From an uncultured Oscillospiraceae bacterium (GTDB lineage: Bacteria > Bacillota > Clostridia > Oscillospirales > Oscillospiraceae): a DNA stretch of 64,000 nucleotides. A program made the translations under genes and the position numbers. The DNA lies in assembly GCA_910579725.1 (NCBI GenBank), contig CAJTUD010000001.1, positions 93,908 through 157,907 on the forward strand, in the 5' to 3' direction. Below, piece after piece: positions 8,662-16,541 of the stretch (position 1 is the first letter of the stretch; every line of letters begins with the position of its first letter). The notes beneath the pieces were generated by a model. That model saw only the letters and a program-made list of their open reading frames with translations, had not been told where the DNA came from and searched no databases.

Positions 8662-11001
8662 ATGAACCAAACAATCAAGCCGTCCGCCGACATGCCGCGG
8701 GTCTGGCAAATAGTGGGGCCGGCGCTTTTGGCCGCGCTCTTTTTCTTTGCCGTCTGCCTGAACGCCGCTGCCACCGTAAAAATGGAGGCTGTGCTGCTGA
8801 TTCTGCTGACGCTCTCGTCGGTGTTCCTGTTTTATGCCAGAATGCGGGAGCGGATAAAGCCGCCTGTTCTGGCACTGGCGCTTGTGGTCCTGCTGAACGG
8901 CGTGTCCACGCTGTACGCCTTCTCCCCCAAGCTGGCTATGTACGAGTTCGTGAAAATTCTGACGTCCTTCTGTCTGGCCATGCTGCTGCTTGCTTTCAGC
9001 GGCGGCCGGGATCCGGGGCGTCAGACAGCGGCTGTGCTGTCGGGCTGTTGTGCCGTGGCGGGACTGGTCAGTATCGACCTGCTCTCCACCCGGTGGATCA
9101 GTACGGCCGTTTTGTCGTTTCTGGGCCAATTTACCCAGGACTACGCAAATCTGAGCGTGGTGGAGGAGGGAGTGCGCATGACCTCCCTTTTCATGAACCC
9201 CAATGTATTTGCCGGCTGCATCGGTCTGGGGGTGCTTCTGAGCCTGGGACTGGCCTCCACTGCGGAAAAGCCCTGGGAGCGGGTGGTCCATCTGGTCTGC
9301 CTGTCTGTCAGTTCTCTGGCCTTTGTGCTGGCCTTCAGCATGGGGGCCTGCGTGATGATCGTGCCCGCGTTCCTGATTTTTCTGGCTCTGGAGAAAAAGG
9401 AGCGGCGGGCAGGACTGCTGATTGTGATGGTGGAAACTCTGGTTGTCACCATGCTGGCGGCTTTTCCCTCCTCCATGACGGGGTTGAATGCCTGGGAAGG
9501 CGTGCAGCCTGTACCCCTGCTGTGCACAGTGGGGAGCGCGGCGCTTCTGTGCGCTCTGGACCTGCTTTTAGGGAAAAAGCTGGCGGAGAAGCTGAACCGG
9601 CATGGCCGGATGGTGATTTTCCTGACGGCCGCAATTCTGGCGGGACTGCTGGCCTTTCTCACCGCCGCCTTTCTGCTCACAGGCGGCGCGACTCTTCAGC
9701 CCGGGCAGGCGCTGCGCCGGGCCGCCTATCCTGAGCCTGGAAACTGGACAATAACGGCGGAGGCCGATGGCCCCCTCACCGTCAAGGTAGAGAGCCAGAA
9801 CCGGGCGGACACTATGATGCATACCAGCACTGTGCTGTACGACGGTCCGCTCAGTGAGGCAGCCTTTACCGTCCCGGAGGACAGTCTGGTGGTTTATTTC
9901 AACTTCACCGCCGGGGAGCAGGAGGTCCGGCTGGAGCGGGCGGACTGCTCAGGGGAGAGAGGTTCCGTGGGAATTCCTCTGCGCTACAAGCTGCTGCCCG
10001 GCTTTATCGCCAACCGGCTCCAAGGCCTGTTTGCCAACCAGAACGCCATCCAGCGTCTGGTCTTTTTCGAGGATGGCATGAAGCTGTTTCAGAAAAGCCC
10101 GGTAATTGGACTGGGGCTGGGAGGCTTTGAGAACGGAGCAAGGAGCGTGCAGTCCTTCTACTATCAGACCAAGTATGTCCATAATCATTATATTCAGGCC
10201 CTGGTAGACACGGGAATTCTGGGCCTGCTCCTGTTTTTGGGACTTCTGGCGGTATCCGGCGGGGCGGTATGGTTCGCTAGGAGGGAGGGAACTATTCTGG
10301 CCCCCTCCCTGGGCGCGGCCCTGGCGTTTATGGCCGGGCACTGCGCGGTGGAGGTGGATTTCTCCCATTTCTCCTATCTCCCCATCGCCTTTGGCGTTTT
10401 CGCCGCCATCAATCTCTCCTGCGGCAGCGCACTGCCTGTGCCCGGCTGGGCCAGGGCCAGGAAGGTCCAGGGAGGGCTGCTGCTGGGAATTTCCGCACTG
10501 CTGGTGATATTCGGCGTACTGCTCAACAATAACATGCGGGCACAGAGTCTGGCCTATGAGACAGATAGCATGTCCGATCTGGCGGAGGCGGCCCGGCTGG
10601 ACCCCTTTGAGTGGGCGGATCATATGCTCACCTATGTGATGCGTGCGCCGGACCACAGCGAGGATGAGGCTGTCCAGCAACAGGCGGAGGAATTTGCCGC
10701 CCGGCTGGAGACAGTCAATTCCAACATTCTCCCCGTCTATCTGGCGGAGTACTACCTCTATACCGGCAACCTGGAGCATGCCTTCGCCATGCTGGAAAAA
10801 TTCGTGGACTATGTCGCCGCGGATGCTTCCGCCTGGCAGCGGGTGTTTGGCCTTTTGCAGCGGTATGAGGCGGACGGCGAATATTTCCGGGAAGGCGTGT
10901 CTCATCTGGCCGGTCTGCTGGAGACTTGGAACGCGGAGAATATGGGGACCATCACGCTGGACGGGGAGATGGAGGCGTTTATCGCCCGCATGCGCTCCTG
11001 A
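8662..11001 (+). CDS. O-antigen ligase / Wzy-like polysaccharide polymerase
   Basis: A 779-residue integral membrane protein. About a dozen hydrophobic segments occupy residues 15-290 and 485-620. The Wzy_C/WaaL-type signature lies in the second group: GLGLGGFENGAR followed by HNHYIQALVDTGILGLLLF. A soluble extracytoplasmic insert (about 330-450) and a C-terminal tail (about 630-779) with TPR-like helical character (EYYLYTGNLEHAFAMLEKF) flank the core. Such proteins join or polymerise undecaprenyl-linked glycans at the outer face of the membrane. An upstream in-frame GTG (8653) exists; ATG 8662 is preferred, with GAGAGG upstream. It is followed by a sugar-phosphotransferase and a glycosyltransferase, so a capsule or exopolysaccharide role is likely. 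Confidence 0.85.
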   Translation: MNQTIKPSADMPRVWQIVGPALLAALFFFAVCLNAAATVKMEAVLLILLTLSSVFLFYARMRERIKPPVLALALVVLLNGVSTLYAFSPKLAMYEFVKILTSFCLAMLLLAFSGGRDPGRQTAAVLSGCCAVAGLVSIDLLSTRWISTAVLSFLGQFTQDYANLSVVEEGVRMTSLFMNPNVFAGCIGLGVLLSLGLASTAEKPWERVVHLVCLSVSSLAFVLAFSMGACVMIVPAFLIFLALEKKERRAGLLIVMVETLVVTMLAAFPSSMTGLNAWEGVQPVPLLCTVGSAALLCALDLLLGKKLAEKLNRHGRMVIFLTAAILAGLLAFLTAAFLLTGGATLQPGQALRRAAYPEPGNWTITAEADGPLTVKVESQNRADTMMHTSTVLYDGPLSEAAFTVPEDSLVVYFNFTAGEQEVRLERADCSGERGSVGIPLRYKLLPGFIANRLQGLFANQNAIQRLVFFEDGMKLFQKSPVIGLGLGGFENGARSVQSFYYQTKYVHNHYIQALVDTGILGLLLFLGLLAVSGGAVWFARREGTILAPSLGAALAFMAGHCAVEVDFSHFSYLPIAFGVFAAINLSCGSALPVPGWARARKVQGGLLLGISALLVIFGVLLNNNMRAQSLAYETDSMSDLAEAARLDPFEWADHMLTYVMRAPDHSEDEAVQQQAEEFAARLETVNSNILPVYLAEYYLYTGNLEHAFAMLEKFVDYVAADASAWQRVFGLLQRYEADGEYFREGVSHLAGLLETWNAENMGTITLDGEMEAFIARMRS

Positions 11002-11057
11002 CCGGAGGTCCCCTGGCCGGACGGCCGCCTGATTTCATGGGAAGCCGGAGTACACAT

Positions 11058-12446
11058 ATGATAAGAGAAAATCAGCAGCTGCTTAACCGGCTGCACGTGC
11101 TGACCGACGGGATAATCCTGTATGCCGCGCTGCCCGCGGCGTTCTGGATTCGGTTTTATCTGCTGCCAGGAGGCTTCATTTCCGTACCGCTGTCCCGGTA
11201 TATGGCCATTGGTCTGTTTCTGACTGGGGCATATTTGTTTACTTATGCGGCTTTTGGCCTGTACCAATCCTTCCGCCGCGCCCGGCTGCGCCGGGAACTG
11301 GAGAAGCTCTGGCTGGCCAGCGCTCTGGACATGGCGATTCTCCTGAGCGTTCTGTTTATTCAGCACTCTGTCAACTATTCCCGCATGACCCTTGCCATCT
11401 GGTCGGCGTTGAGTTTGGTGGCCTTGAGCTGCAAGAGGTTTTTCCTCCGCCGGGTGCTGCGGTACTTCCGACAGAAGGGCTACAATCAGAAGCGGGTGCT
11501 GGTGCTGGGCAGCGGAGAGCTGGCCCGGACCTATCTGAAGACCATCCGGTCGGAGCGGGAGCTGGGCTATCTGCCCATCGGCTATATCGCCTCCCGGAAG
11601 GAAAATCTCAATCTGAAGCGTCTGGGAGATTTTGAGGAGCTGGAGAAACTGCTGGATCTGTACCGGCCCGACGAGGTGGTGTCCGCCATCGACATGGAGG
11701 ACTACCAGCGGATGCCGGAGATCATCGCCGCCTGCGAGAAGACGGGAACAAAGCTGTCCATCATTCCCTTTTACGCCAAGTACATGCCCTCCAACCCACA
11801 GTTTGATGATCTGGAAGGCATCCCGCTGCTGAATCTGCGGCGGATTCCTCTGGACAACTGGGCCAACGCCTTCTGCAAGCGGGCGATGGACGTGACGGGG
11901 GCCCTGACGCTGATTCTGCTCACGTCCCCTGTGATGCTGCTGTGCGCGGCGGGCGTAAAGCTGTCCTCTCCCGGTCCGGTGATCTTCAGGCAGAAGCGGA
12001 TTGGCCGGAACAAGGAACCCTTTTATATGTACAAATTCCGCTCCATGCGGGTGAACGACGGACAGGACACCCGCTGGAGCGCCAACCGGGACGAGCGGAA
12101 AACCAGATTCGGCGCGTTCATGCGCAAGTGCTCTCTGGATGAGCTGCCACAGTTCTTCAATGTGCTCAAGGGGGACATGAGTCTGGTGGGGCCTCGCCCG
12201 GAAATTCCCTTTTACGTGGAGCAGTTCAAGGAGGACGTACCTCTCTACATGGTCAAGCATCAGGTCCGTCCGGGCATCACCGGTTGGGCTCAGGTCAACG
12301 GCCTGCGGGGCGATACATCCATCAAGGCCCGGGTGGAGCACGACATCTACTACATTGAGCACTGGAGCATTCTGTTCGATATTGAGATTCTGCTTACCAC
12401 GATTTTCAGAGGGAAGTTTCTCAACAGCGAGACGCTCAACGGTTAA
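11058..12446 (+). CDS. Polyprenyl-phosphate hexose-1-phosphate transferase (WbaP/CpsE-like)
   Basis: A 462-residue membrane enzyme that starts glycan assembly by moving a hexose-1-phosphate from a UDP-sugar onto undecaprenyl phosphate. Residues 1-130 form four membrane spans, about 140-260 a CoA-binding-like domain (RVLVLGSGELARTYLK), and about 270-462 the bacterial sugar transferase domain with KRAMDVTGALTLILL, KFRSMRVNDGQDTRWS, DELPQFFNVLKGDMSLVGPR and RPGITGWAQVNGLRG. The ORF is open 44 codons further upstream into the ligase gene; ATG 11058 is preferred because GGAG precedes it by eight bases. It begins 56 bases after the ligase and ends 12 bases before the next glycosyltransferase. Confidence 0.95.
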   Translation: MIRENQQLLNRLHVLTDGIILYAALPAAFWIRFYLLPGGFISVPLSRYMAIGLFLTGAYLFTYAAFGLYQSFRRARLRRELEKLWLASALDMAILLSVLFIQHSVNYSRMTLAIWSALSLVALSCKRFFLRRVLRYFRQKGYNQKRVLVLGSGELARTYLKTIRSERELGYLPIGYIASRKENLNLKRLGDFEELEKLLDLYRPDEVVSAIDMEDYQRMPEIIAACEKTGTKLSIIPFYAKYMPSNPQFDDLEGIPLLNLRRIPLDNWANAFCKRAMDVTGALTLILLTSPVMLLCAAGVKLSSPGPVIFRQKRIGRNKEPFYMYKFRSMRVNDGQDTRWSANRDERKTRFGAFMRKCSLDELPQFFNVLKGDMSLVGPRPEIPFYVEQFKEDVPLYMVKHQVRPGITGWAQVNGLRGDTSIKARVEHDIYYIEHWSILFDIEILLTTIFRGKFLNSETLNG

Positions 12447-12458
12447 AAAGGAGAAATC

Positions 12459-13583
12459 ATGGGTCCCAAAGTGTTGTTTACCGCCTCGACCTGTTCCCAT
12501 ATTCTGAATTTTCATCTCCCCTATCTGCGGGCCTTTCAGGAGCGGGGCTGGACGGTTCACGCGGCCTGCGGCGGTCCTCCGGCGGACATTCCCTTTGCGG
12601 AGACCGTATGGGAGCTTCCCCTGGAGAAATCCATGGGCTCTCCGCGAAATTTCCAGGCGGCGGGCATCCTCCGAGAAAAAATCAATGCGGAGGAGTACGC
12701 CCTTATCAGCACCCACACCTCCTTGGCGGCCTTTTTCACCCGGCTGGCCCTCTCGGGACTGAAGCGCCGGCCAATGGTGATGAATATGGTTCACGGCTAC
12801 CTGTTCGACGACGCAACGCCTTTTTTGAAGCGTCAGGTCCTTTTGGCGGCGGAGCGGTGGACGGCGCCCCAGACTGATCTGCTGGTAACGATGACCCGGT
12901 GGGATCTGGAAGCGGCCCGGCGGTACCGGCTGGGCCGGCGGGTGGTACATATCCCAGGCGTTGGCGTGGATTTTTCCAGGTTTACCAAACCGGACGGCCG
13001 GACCGTCCGGGCGCTGCGGAGGGAGTGGGAAATTCCGGAGGACGCGTTTGTCCTGCTTTACCCCGCAGAGTTCTCCCGGCGCAAGAGCCAGTTTGTGCTC
13101 ATCAAGGCCATGGCAGCGCTTCCGGACCGCGTTGTTCTGGTTCTGGCCGGCGACGGTGCGTTGCGGCAGGATTGCCGGGAGCTGGCGGGCCGTCTGGGGC
13201 TGGCGGGTAGGGTAGTGTTTCCCGGGCATATCAGGGATCTCTCCCTCTGGTATGCCATGGCGGATGCTGCCGTCTCCGCCAGCCGGATTGAGGGGCTGCC
13301 CTTCAACATCATGGAGGCCATGCACGCCGGCCTCCCAGTGGCAGCCAGCGCCGTCAAGGGCCATACCGACCTGATTGCTGACGGGGAGACAGGGCTTCTG
13401 TACCCCTACGGCGATTCCGCAGCCTGCGCCGCTGCGATTCTCCGCCTGCTGGAGTCAGAGTCCCTCCGGCGGGACCTTGCCGGGCGTGGACAGGAGGAGG
13501 CCGCTCAATACGCTCTTGACCGGGTTTTTCCCGCCGTCTGGGCGCAATACTGTTCCCTGCTCCCGGAGGAAATTCCTGTGTGA
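12459..13583 (+). CDS. Glycosyltransferase family 4, EpsD-like
   Basis: A 374-residue GT-B glycosyltransferase that probably adds the second sugar of an exopolysaccharide repeat unit. The N-terminal domain opens FTASTCSHILNFHLPYLRAF, with a conserved NMVHGYLFDD segment as in EpsD/CapM-type enzymes. The donor domain has YPAEFSRRKSQ and the E-x7-E motif ASRIEGLPFNIMEAMHAG. AAGGAG lies before ATG 12459, 12 bases after the sugar transferase stop, so translation is probably coupled. Last gene of the cluster: no flippase or further transferases follow, so the locus seems minimal or depends on genes elsewhere. Confidence 0.92.
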   Translation: MGPKVLFTASTCSHILNFHLPYLRAFQERGWTVHAACGGPPADIPFAETVWELPLEKSMGSPRNFQAAGILREKINAEEYALISTHTSLAAFFTRLALSGLKRRPMVMNMVHGYLFDDATPFLKRQVLLAAERWTAPQTDLLVTMTRWDLEAARRYRLGRRVVHIPGVGVDFSRFTKPDGRTVRALRREWEIPEDAFVLLYPAEFSRRKSQFVLIKAMAALPDRVVLVLAGDGALRQDCRELAGRLGLAGRVVFPGHIRDLSLWYAMADAAVSASRIEGLPFNIMEAMHAGLPVAASAVKGHTDLIADGETGLLYPYGDSAACAAAILRLLESESLRRDLAGRGQEEAAQYALDRVFPAVWAQYCSLLPEEIPV

Positions 13584-13609
13584 TGGAAGATGCCTCCAAA
13601 ATGCAGAAA

Positions 13610-13639
13610 CGTCCCCCGGCGATAAACCGCCAGGGGACG
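13610..13639. terminator. Convergent terminator hairpin
   Basis: CGTCCCC (13610-13616) pairs with GGGGACG (13633-13639), with a further inner GGCG/CGCC pairing, between the plus-strand glycosyltransferase and the minus-strand lipoprotein gene. T-tracts are short. Confidence 0.5.
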
Positions 13640-13649
13640 CGCTGCTTCT

Positions 13650-14594
13650 CTACTGTATATGCAGATACGCCAGACTCCCATATCCCTCCTCGTCCAGCAG
13701 GATAATCTGGTGGGAAATGGGCTCTCCGTCCTTCTCCGGAGTATTGTAAGCTGTGCGCGCCGTCTCCCCTCCGCCATATTCCTCCACCAGTACCCAGGCG
13801 GTCTCCGCCCCGCACCGGATCTCCGGCAGATCCTCCCGCAGGGCCAGATCGTCGGAGCGGACGGCGGTATTGGTTTCGTCAAACTGGGTCACAGTCAGCC
13901 GCTCTATACGTTGGGCGCTCTCCAAGGCCACCGAGATCTGAATGGTCTCTGCGTAGGTCTTGCCGTTCTCAGTCCGGGTGTTGGTGACGGTCTGGGTCTT
14001 GGACATGAGGCCGTTGACGCTGTCGCCGTCGCCATTGAGGTAAATGCGCCCGTCCCCGGTTTGATATACATTATAATAGCGCCAGTATGTATTGCCATCT
14101 GTATGCGCGTTCCAGTCTGCGTCCGCCCCCAGCGGGGGGCCGCAGTAGATCACGCCGCTGGCGATCTCAAAAACGCCCTCGTCCGTGTAAGAAAAATGTG
14201 TGGTCTCCTCCCCGGGGGCCATGTTGGAGGAAACGCCTACGGAGTAGTTCCGGCCCTGATAGCCCGGGTGTTCCGGGTCATACTCCCGGTAGATAAACAG
14301 GTCATACCCTTTCTCGATGCCTGGAAAAGTGTAGTTTCCCACCTCGTCCTTCACCGCGAACAGTGCCTCCTGGGGAAAGCTCAGGGTTCCAAGCCGGTCC
14401 GTTTCTGCGGAAAATGCGCCGTACTCCTCCACGTATGGATTGTCTGCCAGGTGGTCCACATAACCCTGGGAGGGAACCACATAAAATCCGATCCAGCGGT
14501 CTCCGTTTTCTGCCGCCGCCTCCGGCCTCGCCAGGGAGCACCCCGCCAGCAGCAGCACCGCCAGCGCCCACAGCAGCCACTTATTCTTTTTCAT
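13650..14594 (-). CDS. Lipoprotein of unknown function
   Basis: A 314-residue predicted lipoprotein: MKKNKWLLWALAVLLLAGCS has a basic start, hydrophobic stretch and LAGC lipobox with Cys at residue 19. The rest is an extracellular, Tyr/Asp-rich soluble domain with no family I can name. Its ATG (14594) overlaps the end of the XRE regulator by 14 bases and has GGAGGACGAGA upstream. It is the third gene of the DUF2975-XRE-lipoprotein operon and would be under the same regulator. A role in envelope sensing or stress is guesswork. Confidence 0.75.
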   Translation of the reverse strand: MKKNKWLLWALAVLLLAGCSLARPEAAAENGDRWIGFYVVPSQGYVDHLADNPYVEEYGAFSAETDRLGTLSFPQEALFAVKDEVGNYTFPGIEKGYDLFIYREYDPEHPGYQGRNYSVGVSSNMAPGEETTHFSYTDEGVFEIASGVIYCGPPLGADADWNAHTDGNTYWRYYNVYQTGDGRIYLNGDGDSVNGLMSKTQTVTNTRTENGKTYAETIQISVALESAQRIERLTVTQFDETNTAVRSDDLALREDLPEIRCGAETAWVLVEEYGGGETARTAYNTPEKDGEPISHQIILLDEEGYGSLAYLHIQ

Positions 14595-14811
14595 TCTCGT
14601 CCTCCAATCTCCCGTTAAAGCGCAGAATATCCCCTACCTGACAGTCCAGGTAGTAGCAGATTTTATTGATGGTGTGAAACCTCACGCCGCTGGCCTTCCC
14701 CGACCGCAGGATGGACAGATTGGCCTCTGTGATCCCTACCTTGGCGCACAGTTCTTTTCCGGTCATGCCCCTGGCCTTCAGCAGCTCGTCCAGATGTACG
14801 GTGATTGCCAT
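14581..14811 (-). CDS. XRE-family regulator (YozG-like small HTH)
   Basis: A 76-residue Cro/C1-type DNA-binding protein that is almost only a helix-turn-helix domain: LDELLKARGMTGKELCAKVG then ITEANLSILRSGKASGVRF and CYYLDCQVGDILRF. Small XRE proteins of this type are typically encoded next to DUF2975 membrane proteins, as here. ATG 14811 is chosen (AGGTGA five bases upstream); an in-frame GTG at 14820 directly abuts the upstream stop. Two near-identical palindromes at the operon promoter are the likely operators, so autoregulation is inferred. Confidence 0.88.
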   Translation of the reverse strand: MAITVHLDELLKARGMTGKELCAKVGITEANLSILRSGKASGVRFHTINKICYYLDCQVGDILRFNGRLEDENEKE

Positions 14812-14820
14812 GGCCGTCAC

Positions 14821-15666
14821 CTATATAATGGTCCCGTTGTCGTCGCTGACTGCCTTGGCCCGCCGGAAGTAGCGGCACAGCAGTCCCAACACCGCCGCCA
14901 GCAGCACCGGCGCAAAGGGGAAGGAGACGTTGAAACGGGCGGTATGGAGCACCGGCAGCAGCAAAAATTGCAGCAGGTTCCCTGCCACACAGATGCCCAC
15001 TGACATCTCCGCCGCCCGGACGCACTGTCCGCCCAACCTTTCCGCCAGGGACACGGTGTCCTCCCCGAAGGGGTCCTCCTCCATCCGGAGAGCCAGCCGC
15101 CCGCCCCAGCGCAGCATCTGGCAGCACAGCAGGGTGGGGAGCAGGTCCATCAACGCCAGAATCCCCAGTACCAGATAGGTGGGCAGCAGCGCTCGGGCAT
15201 CCAGCGCAGTGTTGCTTTCGGCGGTCCTCTGAATTTCCTGCCACAGTCCCACTCCCTGCGCCAACACGGACATCCATGCCAAAGCCAGCGCCGACCACCT
15301 CAGCAGTCGCTCCATAGTCCGTCCCGGCAGCTCCGCCATCAGAATTTTTTTCAGGCAGCGCAGTACCGCCCAGGCCAGCAGCGAAGCCGCCGCGCACCCG
15401 GCGGCCGCCAGTCCGATCATGGGCCGGGCGCCGTACTCCGTAGTCATCAGCGTGGGATTTACCAGATAAAAGAGCCCTGCCAGAATCTCTGCGGAGGCCA
15501 GCGGCAGCAGCCAGTCCAGCCTGCTTCTTCCCTTCCATAAAAGCCCCAGGGCGGGGAGCGCGGAGAGAATCAATACCACCGCCCAGGCAGCGGCGTTGCC
15601 TGTTTCTCCGGATAGGGAGAGCTCCCTGAGCCATTCTCCCAAGCGCTCCAGCATTTCGATTGTCAT
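14821..15666 (-). CDS. DUF2975-like membrane protein
   Basis: A 281-residue membrane protein with about six to seven hydrophobic segments (for instance AAAWAVVLILSALPALGLLW and TYLVLGILALMDLLP) and a charged loop RMEEDPFGEDTVSLAERLG that resembles the region before the last helices in DUF2975 proteins. The family has no known activity but is usually paired with a small XRE regulator, which here follows immediately. ATG 15666 follows GGAGG and a strong promoter. The protein is longer than many DUF2975 members because of an extra N-terminal pair of helices. Function unknown. Confidence 0.7.
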   Translation of the reverse strand: MTIEMLERLGEWLRELSLSGETGNAAAWAVVLILSALPALGLLWKGRSRLDWLLPLASAEILAGLFYLVNPTLMTTEYGARPMIGLAAAGCAAASLLAWAVLRCLKKILMAELPGRTMERLLRWSALALAWMSVLAQGVGLWQEIQRTAESNTALDARALLPTYLVLGILALMDLLPTLLCCQMLRWGGRLALRMEEDPFGEDTVSLAERLGGQCVRAAEMSVGICVAGNLLQFLLLPVLHTARFNVSFPFAPVLLAAVLGLLCRYFRRAKAVSDDNGTII

Positions 15667-15680
15667 GGCAGAACCTCCAG

Positions 15681-15699
15681 ATTATTGTTTTACAATAAT
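15681..15699. promoter_or_regulatory. Operator palindrome 2 (downstream of transcription start)
   Basis: ATTATTGT-TTT-ACAATAAT is a perfect 8-bp dyad between the predicted transcription start and the ribosome site of the DUF2975 operon. It shares its ATTATTG/CAATAAT half-sites with the palindrome over the -35 box. Confidence 0.7.
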
Positions 15700-15710
15700 T
15701 TCATAGAGAC

Positions 15711-15739
15711 AGTATAACAGCAAAATTATTGTTTGTCAA
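15711..15739 (-). promoter_or_regulatory. Strong promoter of the DUF2975-XRE-lipoprotein operon
   Basis: On the minus strand TTGACA (15734-15739) and TATACT (15711-15716) are separated by exactly 17 bases. The -35 hexamer lies within operator palindrome 1, so repressor binding would block polymerase. Confidence 0.85.
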
Positions 15740-15746
15740 TAATTTT
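15722..15746. promoter_or_regulatory. Operator palindrome 1 (over the -35 box)
   Basis: AAAATTATTG-TTTGT-CAATAATTTT is a perfect 10-bp dyad with a 5-base centre. It covers the -35 hexamer of the DUF2975 operon promoter and repeats the half-site of the palindrome at 15681-15699; the centres are 44 bases apart. Confidence 0.75.
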
Positions 15747-15760
15747 GTAAAGCTAACCGC

Positions 15761-15805
15761 AATAAAGCGGCAGGCCCCCGGAGCTTTCGCCTCAGGACCT
15801 GCCGC
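15761..15805 (-). terminator. Terminator after the DUF2344 gene
   Basis: GCGGCAGG (15767-15774) pairs with CCTGCCGC (15798-15805) and the minus strand continues TTTATT. It separates the radical SAM pair from the DUF2975 promoter. Confidence 0.65.
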
Positions 15806-15878
15806 ATATGCAGTCAAATAAATGCGCGTTTCAGGCAGCAGCGGCTGTCTGCCGCTTTCGCACAGCGCACTCCACAGA

Positions 15879-16541
15879 TCACCGGAATGCGTTTCCTTCT
15901 CCGTCCAGGACTTCCAGCCGCCGGATCCGGACGAAGTCCGGAGCCAGCTGCGGCAAATGGGTCTCCACCGCTGCGGCCAGCAAGGCCGGGTTCAGCCCCG
16001 GATTCTGAGCAGCAGTCACGGTTTCCAGCCTCAGCAGACAGGGCTCCTCCACAATTTCCAGGCTGTGGAGCATGGGACGGATGTCAATATCCGCCATAAA
16101 CTTCCGCTTGGTGCGCTTCTGGATAACCACACGCTCCCCCAGAAGGAGGCTGCGGATATGCTCCGCCGCTTCCGCCGGCACACCGCCGTCATAGAACAGC
16201 TCCACCCGGCAGCGCAGCGCAGCCAGCTCCCGGACCGGCCGGACAGGGACATAACAGGCCGAGACGCGGACGCCTTCCGGCATAAAACGGTTGAGCGCTT
16301 CCGGCAGAGAGCCGCCGTCCATATCCTCGTTGACCTCAAAGTCCAGCACCTCGCACTCGCTGGCCTGCCCCACACTCAGCGGCAGGGCGAAGGAGAGAAG
16401 AGGGTGGGGATGGAACCCCTGGGAGTGCCGCAGCACCAGTCCCTGGCGGAGAAACACCCGCTGGAAGGTCCTCAGCAGATCCAGGTGGGAAATGTACACC
16501 GCCCGGCCCTCCTTGGTAAAGATCAGCCTGAGCTTACCCAT
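15879..16541 (-). CDS. TIGR03936 / DUF2344 radical SAM-associated protein
   Basis: A 220-residue protein of the DUF2344 family, which occurs as a separate partner or C-terminal fusion of TIGR03960 radical SAM proteins. The family opening is clear: LRLIFTKEGRAVYISHLDLL, followed by RTFQRVFLRQGLVL and GFHPHPLLSFALPL. Its ATG (16541) overlaps the last eight bases of the radical SAM gene (ATGGGTAA), so translation is coupled. The open frame continues upstream inside the radical SAM gene, but that part is a shadow. Biochemical role is not known; the pair often lies near ribosomal genes, which are absent here. Confidence 0.93.
   Translation of the reverse strand: MGKLRLIFTKEGRAVYISHLDLLRTFQRVFLRQGLVLRHSQGFHPHPLLSFALPLSVGQASECEVLDFEVNEDMDGGSLPEALNRFMPEGVRVSACYVPVRPVRELAALRCRVELFYDGGVPAEAAEHIRSLLLGERVVIQKRTKRKFMADIDIRPMLHSLEIVEEPCLLRLETVTAAQNPGLNPALLAAAVETHLPQLAPDFVRIRRLEVLDGEGNAFR

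Noticed and set aside
10902..13364. 820-residue open frame on the minus strand opposite the polysaccharide genes
   Set aside because: It is the antisense shadow of GC-rich genes with clear families on the plus strand; composition (His, Gln, Gly, Pro rich) is typical of shadows and it has no ribosome site.
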